The notes below the pieces were generated by a model, which made no database searches, had not been told where the DNA came from, and worked only from the letters and a program-made list of their open reading frames with translations. A stretch of DNA of 64,000 nt. Origin: Maribacter dokdonensis DSW-8 (GTDB lineage: Bacteria > Bacteroidota > Bacteroidia > Flavobacteriales > Flavobacteriaceae). Below are positions 26,605 to 34,700 of this stretch, piece by piece (positions within the stretch are counted from its first letter, which is position 1; the number at the start of each line of letters is the position of its first letter). The position numbers and the translations under genes are program-made. The DNA lies in the NCBI RefSeq assembly GCF_001447995.1, contig NZ_LDPE01000003.1:62001-126000 (forward strand), in the 5' to 3' direction.

Positions 26605-28152
26605 TTAGTTTGCTATTTCACCTAATATTGGAAACTCGTCTATCTGATCTTGATGATAGGTTACAAAAGCCTTGTCTTCCGTAAATGTTCTGCCATCAAA
26701 ACTTAGTTCATCATACCTGCCCAAGCGTACCATATCGAAAAAACGCTTTCCCCATTCCATTGAAAGTTCTGCATATTTTTCATCTACGATCTGATCAAGG
26801 GTAACACCGCTTAATGGAGCCATATTTGCTCTTGCCCTTACTTGGTTTACCGCCTCATCTGCAGTCATTACAGAATTATTGGCACCTTGAACTAGAGCTT
26901 CGGCATACATTAGTAATGTTTCTGAGTAACGAAAAACAATGTTGTTCTTGTTACTGCCATAAGCCGTACGGCCAGGTATTAATTGATTGGTAGGTAAATA
27001 GTGTTTTCCACTTGAAAATATGGAACGAACCGTTGAAGTATTTTCATCACCATCCCTGGTAATGGGAGATACAAATGAAGGTAGCGTTTCCGAGGTATAA
27101 GGCGTAGTAGCGATCAAACTGTCTATACCCTTTTGACTAAAGAAAACCGAAGTTTCCAGACGATCGGTCTCGCCCCTGTCCAACATGAATTCTATATATT
27201 TTAAGCTAGGTTCAAAGAATCCCCAGCCATTACTAGAACCATCAACCTCCGGATTCCATGAGTTTGGACCATATGGAGCGTACAAGTGGCTTACCCTATC
27301 ACCCTCACCATTGCCGAAATCCGAGTATTGAAATTCAAATAAATTTTCGTCGCTTAGTTTACCGGGAGTTTTAAACAGTTCGTAATAATCTGGGAACAAA
27401 CTGAACTTGCCAGAAGCAATAATTTCACCAGTTGCATCAGCTACGGCTTGGTAGTTTTTTAGTTCTTGATTTGCCTCTGCCTTAATCATTAAACCGGTGT
27501 ACTTGGTAACGCCGCCAGGTAGGTCAGTTCTTTCATTTGGTCTTAGGTCAAGCAAGAACGGAATTGCTTCGTCCATTTGATCGGAAATGTGTTGCATAAC
27601 TTCATCTTTACTAGGTACGGATGTTACGTCTGCAAAATCATTTAAGTTTGATGAGGTAGGAATGAATACCGAACCATACACTTGTGATAGTTGAAAAAGC
27701 AGCACGGCACGTAAAACTTTTGCCTCGGCGATATATTGATTGCCTAAAGCGATGCCCTCATCATCTGCAAACTCCATATACCTCTCTATCTGCTCCATAC
27801 CGGTATGTGCACCTATGATATCGCCATAATACGTTTCCCATAAGGTTCTTGATCCAAAAAAGGAGTTGTCGTACACGTAACGGTCTTGATTTTTTAGACC
27901 TTGTTGGTCACCCGCTGCGTTGACATCATCACCTCTAGTGGCTACCACTAGTGGCTGTTCCCAACCTCTATCTGCAACAGATTGGTAGACTCCGATCAAT
28001 GAAAAAATCATATCATCGGTTTGGGAGAAATCGGTTCCTCCCGCAAAATTATTATTCAGTTCCGGTTGATCCAGATCGTCTGAGCAACCTATTAGTACAG
28101 TACCTAGAAAGGCTAAAAGCACTGTTAGTTTGTTAACTTTTATATATTTCAT
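26605..28152 (-). CDS. SusD-like glycan-binding lipoprotein
   Basis: A 515-residue lipoprotein (lipobox LIGC). The SusD/RagB fold is recognisable from the N-terminal TPR region and the C-terminal segment EALVQGAN...AVNQVRARA...ILDQ-like...ELSMEWGKRFFDMVRLGRYDEL, which is diagnostic for the family. SusD forms the lid of the SusC transporter and binds glycan at the surface. It lies 10 bp after susC. Confidence 0.95.
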   Translation of the reverse strand: MKYIKVNKLTVLLAFLGTVLIGCSDDLDQPELNNNFAGGTDFSQTDDMIFSLIGVYQSVADRGWEQPLVVATRGDDVNAAGDQQGLKNQDRYVYDNSFFGSRTLWETYYGDIIGAHTGMEQIERYMEFADDEGIALGNQYIAEAKVLRAVLLFQLSQVYGSVFIPTSSNLNDFADVTSVPSKDEVMQHISDQMDEAIPFLLDLRPNERTDLPGGVTKYTGLMIKAEANQELKNYQAVADATGEIIASGKFSLFPDYYELFKTPGKLSDENLFEFQYSDFGNGEGDRVSHLYAPYGPNSWNPEVDGSSNGWGFFEPSLKYIEFMLDRGETDRLETSVFFSQKGIDSLIATTPYTSETLPSFVSPITRDGDENTSTVRSIFSSGKHYLPTNQLIPGRTAYGSNKNNIVFRYSETLLMYAEALVQGANNSVMTADEAVNQVRARANMAPLSGVTLDQIVDEKYAELSMEWGKRFFDMVRLGRYDELSFDGRTFTEDKAFVTYHQDQIDEFPILGEIAN

Positions 28153-28162
28153 AGCTGTATGT

Positions 28163-31100
28163 TTAAATTTTAATATTTACGCCAAAGGTGTATACACCAG
28201 GTATAGGATAGGTCTGTGTATCTCTACCATCAGAAACTTCAGGAGTAAATCCGTTATAGTTGAAGAATGTCAATGGACGCTCTGCAGTGATATAGAATCT
28301 AATATCAGGATTGAATTTGCTATTAAGTTTTGGTAGCGTATACCCTAATGTTACGTTCTGTAGTCTTACAAAATCTCCCTTTTCAACAAAAAAACTGCTT
28401 AAGAATTGGTTGCTCCAAGGATTTCTGATTCCTCTTGCCGATGGATAGCTATTGGTACTACCGGCACCGTTCCATCTATTTACGGCGAAATCTCTATCTA
28501 TATTGGCATCTGGTGTCTGGCGAATGGCAAAACGTTTTTGGTTGGCAATGACATTACCGCCTTGACCAATTACATTTAAATTAAAATCCCACGCTTTATA
28601 ATTCATTCCAAAATTGAATCCGAAAGAATATGTTGGAAGATATGAGCCAAGATCCACTCTATCTTGGGCATCAATTACCATATCTCCGTTTTGATCAACG
28701 AATTTTAAATCTCCTGGTGCTACGGTTAAACCATTTGCAATTGCAGCCTGTGCCGCAGGATCCGATAAAATTTCTTCATCGGTCTGGTAAACACCGTCTA
28801 CTTTTAGTCCGAAGAACGGATTAATGGTGCCGCCAACAACGGTACGTTGGGCAGTGTCGCCACCGGAAGTTAGATTTTCTTGTCCCGCTAAGTCCAATAC
28901 CTCATTATCAAGAGTTGAAAAATTACCCCCAACACTAAAATTAAAGTTGTCCGATACTTTCTGATTCCAATTGGCAACTATTTCAAAACCAGAGTTTCTA
29001 ATAACGCCCACGTTCTGTCTGGTTTCGCCTGGTACTAACAATCTAGATACCGGTATAACCGCATCACGAGTTTCCCTTACGTAGTAATCAGAATCGATCG
29101 TTAATTTATTATCGAATAATCTGGCGGTTAAACCTACGTTGGTTTCTGCAGTAACCTCCCACTTTAGGGCTTCAAAATCACTGCTGGTTACTAAGCCTGG
29201 ATAACGAACATCACCAAAGGCAGCATCTACGGCTTCAGATGTAATTCCGCCGGTACTCGAGTCTACATTGGCATTACCCAATTCTCCCCAACTGGCTCTT
29301 AATTTTAAAAAGTCTATTATGTTGCTGTTCTCTAAAAAAGATTCTTCAGATAGTACCCAACCCACACCAACGGTAGGGAAATAGCCCCATTTTTCTTGGT
29401 ATTTACTAGTACCGTCAGCTCTAAATGTTCCATAAATAAGGTATTTGCTGTCATAGTTATATGCAACACGACCAAAGTAAGAGAAGAAATATTGTCTAAG
29501 GCCGTCATCACCAACACCAGCTACATCAATAGAATTGGCAAGATCTAGAAAATAAGACTCATCACCAATACCTGGTCCGTTAGGGAAATTAAGACCTTTT
29601 GCCTCTAATTGCTCATAAGAACGGTCTCTGTAAGAAGTGCCTACCAATGCCGTTAGGTTATGTTTGCCATAACTATCGTCATAGGTTAATGTGTTGTCCC
29701 AAGTTTGCTCGGAGAAAGTGGCATTTCTTTTCACCAATTCAGCATTTTCCCTAAATGCGTTACCATTTCCGAAAAAATAAGGTAAGTCTACCTCTCTAGT
29801 TTCGGTAGTTTCAAAGTTGTGGTAAAAAGCAGTTTTAAGTGTTAGTTTATCCGGAACTAATTGATAGTTCAGGTTAACCGTAGTCAAGGTATTTCTGATC
29901 TTGTCTCGGTTCTCGGTATTTTCCATTATAGGAAAAGGATTCTGCGTACCTCTGTATCCTAAATCTTGTGCATTCGCATAAGGTTTAGGGTATGCATCTG
30001 TTTTAGAAGGATCTAGTACAGGCATTGTAGGCGTTGCATAATATGCCAAAGCAAAAGCCGTGTTTTCCGGTCTATAACTTGTAGCATTGCTAAAAAGGGT
30101 AGAGATACCAATATCTAAGCGATCGGTAATATCCACATTTACCTTAGACCTAATATTGAACCTTTCGTAATCATTCTTCATGTTCAAAATACCTTCTTGT
30201 TCAAAGTAGTTTAAGCCTAATGAATATGTTACGGATTCCGTACCACCGGCAACACCAATACTATGGTTCTGTTGCAGGGCATGACGCAAAATTAAATCGT
30301 ACCAGTCTGTGTTGACATCTGGTACATTTGGGTTGATTCTACTTCTTCCATATCGTTGTATGGCATTTTCAATAGACTGTGCTTCGGCAGCAGAACCAGA
30401 TTCTCTTGCCAAGGTGGCGAACTGTTCGCTGTTTGAAAGTGTAACCACATTTTGTGCTATTTGTACCCCTTGGTAACCATTATATGTAATTTCTGGTTTT
30501 TGGTTGATTTTACCCGATTTGGTTTCGATCAAAACTACACCATTAGCGGCACGTACCCCGTATATTGCGGAGGCAGAGGCATCCTTAAGAACAGAGATAG
30601 TTTCAATATCCTCTGTATTAAGAAAATCGATGTCATCGAAAAATGTGCCATCAACTACATATAGTGGGTCAGATGCGCCACCCACATATGATCCAATACC
30701 ACGAACCCTAATTGTTGGTCCTGTACCGGGAGCTCCGCTACTTACTACCTGAAGACCTGCCACTTTACCCTGTAAGGATTGCATGGCCGCACTCGTTGGC
30801 GTTCTAGTGATATCTTCTGTTTTAATGGTCGTAATAGATCCAGTAAGATCTGCCTTTTTCTGAGTACCGTAACCCACGACAACCACTTCATCTAAAGTTT
30901 GAGAATCTTCAGATAAGCTGATGTCAATAGTTGATTGACCGTTCACCAAAACTTCTTGGGAAGAGTAGCCAATGTAACTGATTACTAGAGTACCATCACT
31001 AGGTACATCGTTTAAAACATATAGACCGTCAAAATCAGTTTGGGTTCCTGTAGTAGTACCTTTAATTATAATACTTGCACCAGGTAATGGTTGACCACCT

Positions 31101-31201
31101 TCGTCAATAACAGTTCCCGAAACCGAAATTCCATTTTGCGCAAAAACCGCCAAGTGGGTCATTAAAATGCAGAATGTTAAAAATTTGATTCCTATTTTCA
31201 T
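28163..31201 (-). CDS. SusC-like TonB-dependent outer-membrane transporter
   Basis: A 1012-residue protein with a signal peptide (ending near AVFAQ). A carboxypeptidase-regulatory-like domain (about 25-100), the TonB box region with the SusC motif LDEVVVVGYGTQKK, a plug domain (about 115-230) and a 22-strand barrel follow, ending in an aromatic-rich strand. It imports oligosaccharides with SusD, powered by TonB. As first gene of the operon it sets the start of the beta-1,2-glucan locus. Confidence 0.96.
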   Translation of the reverse strand: MKIGIKFLTFCILMTHLAVFAQNGISVSGTVIDEGGQPLPGASIIIKGTTTGTQTDFDGLYVLNDVPSDGTLVISYIGYSSQEVLVNGQSTIDISLSEDSQTLDEVVVVGYGTQKKADLTGSITTIKTEDITRTPTSAAMQSLQGKVAGLQVVSSGAPGTGPTIRVRGIGSYVGGASDPLYVVDGTFFDDIDFLNTEDIETISVLKDASASAIYGVRAANGVVLIETKSGKINQKPEITYNGYQGVQIAQNVVTLSNSEQFATLARESGSAAEAQSIENAIQRYGRSRINPNVPDVNTDWYDLILRHALQQNHSIGVAGGTESVTYSLGLNYFEQEGILNMKNDYERFNIRSKVNVDITDRLDIGISTLFSNATSYRPENTAFALAYYATPTMPVLDPSKTDAYPKPYANAQDLGYRGTQNPFPIMENTENRDKIRNTLTTVNLNYQLVPDKLTLKTAFYHNFETTETREVDLPYFFGNGNAFRENAELVKRNATFSEQTWDNTLTYDDSYGKHNLTALVGTSYRDRSYEQLEAKGLNFPNGPGIGDESYFLDLANSIDVAGVGDDGLRQYFFSYFGRVAYNYDSKYLIYGTFRADGTSKYQEKWGYFPTVGVGWVLSEESFLENSNIIDFLKLRASWGELGNANVDSSTGGITSEAVDAAFGDVRYPGLVTSSDFEALKWEVTAETNVGLTARLFDNKLTIDSDYYVRETRDAVIPVSRLLVPGETRQNVGVIRNSGFEIVANWNQKVSDNFNFSVGGNFSTLDNEVLDLAGQENLTSGGDTAQRTVVGGTINPFFGLKVDGVYQTDEEILSDPAAQAAIANGLTVAPGDLKFVDQNGDMVIDAQDRVDLGSYLPTYSFGFNFGMNYKAWDFNLNVIGQGGNVIANQKRFAIRQTPDANIDRDFAVNRWNGAGSTNSYPSARGIRNPWSNQFLSSFFVEKGDFVRLQNVTLGYTLPKLNSKFNPDIRFYITAERPLTFFNYNGFTPEVSDGRDTQTYPIPGVYTFGVNIKI

Positions 31202-31228
31202 AATTGTTTAAAAATTGAGTTGTAAAAT

Positions 31229-31264
31229 TATCAAGTTGTTAATTTTGATAGCAAGTTATCAAAA
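31229..31264. promoter_or_regulatory. Inverted repeats upstream of susC (candidate regulator site)
   Basis: A perfect 8-bp inverted repeat, TTTTGATA-n6-TATCAAAA, spans 31243-31264. A third half-site TATCAA lies at 31229-31234. The cluster is 28-63 bp upstream of the susC ATG and is the best candidate for the binding site of the LuxR-type regulator encoded just upstream. No convincing TAnnTTTG box was found nearby. Confidence 0.45.
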
Positions 31265-31464
31265 CAAGGAGCAGTTAAATTTTATTGAACTACATAAAAA
31301 GTACATCAATAGTGTGTAGTGCGTGAAAAGCCTTGATTATGGGGTTTTGCAGTAGTAAATGTGTTAATGGAAAAGTAAAAATTAACGTTTTGATGTAGTA
31401 ATGATGTAGCTAATTAACGCATTCTTAATACGAGTGGTGGTTGTAAAAACCATTAATTGATGTT

Positions 31465-34221
31465 TTATTTAAATTTAATGAGGTAATTAGATAGGTTTTG
31501 CGAGCTGTCTATATTCAATTTTTTGCGAAGACGATATCTGTGGATCTCAACACCACGAACAGAAATACCCATTAACGGAGCAATCTCTTTTGTGGTATGA
31601 TTCATTTTGAGATAAGCACATAATCTTAAATCCTTGGGTGTTAATTTTGGATATTTCTTTAAAAGATTTTCAAAAAAATCTTCATGCAGTTCTTTAAAAC
31701 TTACTTCAAAATGTTTCCAGTCTTGGTCTTCATCCAAAGAGCTATCAAGTTTTTTAGATAGCGACTTAAAGCGCTGTTTGTTGCTAAAGGCTTCTTGATT
31801 TAAAGCGATCATATCTTTTAGCTCTATGATCAATTCGTTCTTTTTGGCAACACTCATGGTGGTTCTTGCCAGTTCTGTCTGTTTTCTCTTAATTTCTTTT
31901 TCTAATTTTTCTTTCTCTATTTGTGCCAAACGTTCATCTTGTTCCCGTTGCATTTGAACCTTTAGTTGGTTATGCTTTTTAGTCAATTTTTGCCTATTAT
32001 ACCAGCGGACTAAAAGAATGGCCGCAATAATCAATAGTAGATAGCCCAATAAACTCCAATTGGAAAAATACCAAGGCCTCAAAATTTTAAATTCAATAAT
32101 CTTTGGGGCAGATAGTTCATTACCAATACTAACGGTATGAACTTTTAACGTGTAATCTCCAAAGGGTAAGTTTTGAAGTTGAATTGTACCATTATCCAAA
32201 TAGTTAGACTGATCAATTGTGCCCGTAAGTTCATAGAAATAGGTATACTGTTTAATACTGCCAGCGGAGACATTAATAAGTAAAGATTTGGATTTGTTAA
32301 AGGGTATTTTAAAACTTGAATTATTTAATAGATACGTTTCTTTTTCATCTTGAAAAGAACTTAATCTGGGTATTGGTAATGCTACATTTTTTAATTCATT
32401 TTCAAATTTATTCAAGTTAAGTTTTCCAAAACCGTCGGTAAGGGTAAAATAGTATATGGAATCATTATAGTTTACTATGGTTTCCGTTTCTATAGCAAGT
32501 CTTTTTCTAAGAAGGGCATCATCTAATGTAAATTGATTATCACCAAGGTCTGTATGAATAATTTTTTTCTGATTATCATTATCAAAAAACCAATAACTTG
32601 TTGAATTATAGTTGACAAGATCCATATTTACATAATCTTTAAACTCTTCAAATTCAGATATAATATCAGCTATTGGATCATATTTGAACCAATTACCTTC
32701 ACTAGATAGTATAATTTGGTTTTTAATATTGTACAATTTGATGTTGTAAGTGTTGGGTATGGCACCAGTTTTAATTTCTGTTGTTGCCAGCACTTTTGTG
32801 TGCGTACCGTTCATGGTTATTTTAAAAAGCCCTTTATATGGATGTGCCGCCCATAAAGTTGTAGCGTTTTCAAAACATAATTGCTTTACGGGAAAGTCAA
32901 TGCCGGTGATACGGCTGGTGATCCAATTTCCGTTTTCCCTCTTTTTAAAATTTGCTAAACCGGTATATGTACCCTGAATATAAGAAGATTGTGTTTCAGG
33001 GATTTTGGCTATTTGATACCCCCCGGAAATGTCGGACACTTTGTTGAGCTTATCATTTTTTAAAATGAAAGTACCTGTGTTATGACCACAGAATAAATCT
33101 CCGTCTATAATTTCCAAATCCCAAACATGCCCCTGTGATCCAGGTACAAATTGCAACTGGTCATCCTTAAAATGATAAATACCGGTATTACTGCCCAAAT
33201 ATAGCTCGCCCTCATGGTCTACAAGATCATAAACGGTACCTAAAACACCTGAATGGTCGGTATAATAAGTAATAGGGTTTTTCAATTGAATTTTATCTAT
33301 ACCATTATCTAGACCCAGCCATAATTGTTCTTTATAATGCAGCATGGCCAAAACGGTATTGTTCTGCAGTCCCAGTGCTTTGTTGAGGTTTTGAAAGGTA
33401 TTGTGCTTAACATCATACGTATAGATGCCGTTTTTAATAGTGCCAAATGCAATTGTATTTTTGTCGAGAGACAATACTTTGTTCAGTTGGTGGTCTTTCA
33501 GCTCGTTGTTTATTGAGTCGTCCAATGGAGCTATTAGACCATTGGTGAGCATATAACAACCATTAAGTTTGGTGCCGATAAGTAGATCGTCTCCAAAGGA
33601 AACCATATCTACAATAGTTTTTCCTTCCAATATTTCCTGAGATTCCAAGGGAGCAAGTGTATTGTCTTTAATACGATATAATCTACGTTGTTCACCGGCA
33701 ACAATAATCTCGTTTTTATACTTGGCAATATTTGTAACAACAAAAGGAGCATCTAAAACTGTTATTTCATTGTTTCGGTAAATATATACGGTTGAAAATG
33801 ACCGAAATATGATGGTATTGTTAAGAGGTATTATTTGCCAGAACTCCTCGTTTGTAAATTCGTGTTCTTTTATTAAATGGGTTAAAGAGGTGTATTCTAA
33901 TGAACCGTATGGATTCATTTTCCAAAATCCGAATTCTTCATAAGAGCCGGTATAAATTTTTCCATTTACATATGCGGTTGAGCGTATTATCGTTTTATTG
34001 GGCAGTTTGTTTAGTGTCCAACTTTCGCCATTAAAGTGAAGCAAGCCTATGTTGTTTGCCACATATAATTCACCGTTCTCATCAATAGTTAGTCCCCAAT
34101 TTTTACTAGCGGCATTGTATTCATAGCTACTGTAATTCTGAATTGGAGGGGAAAGGTTTTGCCCATTACTCCACAAAGGAATAATGCACAAGGTGATGAT
34201 AAGAAATAATCTAGTTTTCAT
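31465..34221 (-). CDS. Membrane-spanning propeller/Y_Y_Y/LuxR-type PUL regulator
   Basis: A 918-residue protein. A signal sequence is followed by two-component-regulator beta-propeller repeats (about 25-630), a Y_Y_Y sensor domain (about 640-715), one membrane helix (about 722-742), a charged coiled coil (about 745-810) and a C-terminal LuxR-type helix-turn-helix (about 860-918, with ELTPKDLRLCAYL-like and GISVRGVEIHRYRLRKKL). No histidine kinase or receiver domain is present, so it is a one-component version of the hybrid two-component PUL sensors. It presumably senses glucan fragments in the periplasm and activates susC, 263 bp downstream. Contact with DNA would have to occur at the membrane. 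Confidence 0.88.
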   Translation of the reverse strand: MKTRLFLIITLCIIPLWSNGQNLSPPIQNYSSYEYNAASKNWGLTIDENGELYVANNIGLLHFNGESWTLNKLPNKTIIRSTAYVNGKIYTGSYEEFGFWKMNPYGSLEYTSLTHLIKEHEFTNEEFWQIIPLNNTIIFRSFSTVYIYRNNEITVLDAPFVVTNIAKYKNEIIVAGEQRRLYRIKDNTLAPLESQEILEGKTIVDMVSFGDDLLIGTKLNGCYMLTNGLIAPLDDSINNELKDHQLNKVLSLDKNTIAFGTIKNGIYTYDVKHNTFQNLNKALGLQNNTVLAMLHYKEQLWLGLDNGIDKIQLKNPITYYTDHSGVLGTVYDLVDHEGELYLGSNTGIYHFKDDQLQFVPGSQGHVWDLEIIDGDLFCGHNTGTFILKNDKLNKVSDISGGYQIAKIPETQSSYIQGTYTGLANFKKRENGNWITSRITGIDFPVKQLCFENATTLWAAHPYKGLFKITMNGTHTKVLATTEIKTGAIPNTYNIKLYNIKNQIILSSEGNWFKYDPIADIISEFEEFKDYVNMDLVNYNSTSYWFFDNDNQKKIIHTDLGDNQFTLDDALLRKRLAIETETIVNYNDSIYYFTLTDGFGKLNLNKFENELKNVALPIPRLSSFQDEKETYLLNNSSFKIPFNKSKSLLINVSAGSIKQYTYFYELTGTIDQSNYLDNGTIQLQNLPFGDYTLKVHTVSIGNELSAPKIIEFKILRPWYFSNWSLLGYLLLIIAAILLVRWYNRQKLTKKHNQLKVQMQREQDERLAQIEKEKLEKEIKRKQTELARTTMSVAKKNELIIELKDMIALNQEAFSNKQRFKSLSKKLDSSLDEDQDWKHFEVSFKELHEDFFENLLKKYPKLTPKDLRLCAYLKMNHTTKEIAPLMGISVRGVEIHRYRLRKKLNIDSSQNLSNYLIKFK

Positions 34222-34362
34222 CTTTTAGATAAACATGTTTAATAAGGAGTCATTAAAGGTAAGTTAAACCAACCTTCAATAAAACTTAATGAAAATAATA
34301 TAAAGTTTAAGGGTGCTAATTTGAAATTGGACAAAAACCCTTTAGGAGAATTCACTGCATAA

Positions 34363-34390
34363 AAAAACCTCTGAAATCTCAGAGGTTTTT
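34363..34390. terminator. Hairpin terminator beside the tRNA fragment
   Basis: Stem AAAAACCTCTGA / TCAGAGGTTTTT with a 4-nt loop. It lies just beyond the truncated tRNA copy, on the side where the tRNA-fMet transcript would have ended before the insertion. It is therefore probably the original tRNA terminator. Confidence 0.7.
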
Positions 34391-34393
34391 GTT

Positions 34394-34440
34394 TTAGTAG
34401 CGGGGACTGGACTCGAACCAGCGACCTTCGGGTTATGAGC
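34394..34440 (-). repeat. 47-bp copy of the tRNA-fMet 3' half (att remnant)
   Basis: These 47 bases are identical to 37084-37130. They contain the 3' half of the initiator tRNA, from the anticodon loop to just past the discriminator base. Identity stops sharply at 34440, so no functional tRNA can be made here. Such a duplication is the typical footprint of tyrosine-recombinase integration into a tRNA gene. Confidence 0.88.
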
Positions 34441-34700
34441 TCACCAAAAACTTCCGTTTTCCCCGTTTTTATTGACTTGTAGTAATGAAAACGTGTACGT
34501 TTCCGTGTACGCAGATTATTTATCAATTTTAAATAAAAATAGTGGTATTTTTTAACTTTCGATTTATTTGTTAATGTTATTTCTCCACAATGTTCGTTTA
34601 TCGTTGATTGAAGTATTTCAACTATTATAAATATCTAAAATTTATCGTTTTCTATAATATTGTGCATCCCCCATCAAATCAATAATTAAAATTTATCATA

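Noticed and set aside
34394..34440. Second tRNA-Met gene
   Set aside because: Only the 3' half is present; beyond 34440 the sequence does not form the 5' acceptor, D-arm or anticodon stem.
34239..34526. Open frame of 95 codons on the minus strand
   Set aside because: It runs across the tRNA fragment and terminator. The stretch RRSLVRVQSP is a usual artefact of translating a tRNA 3' end.
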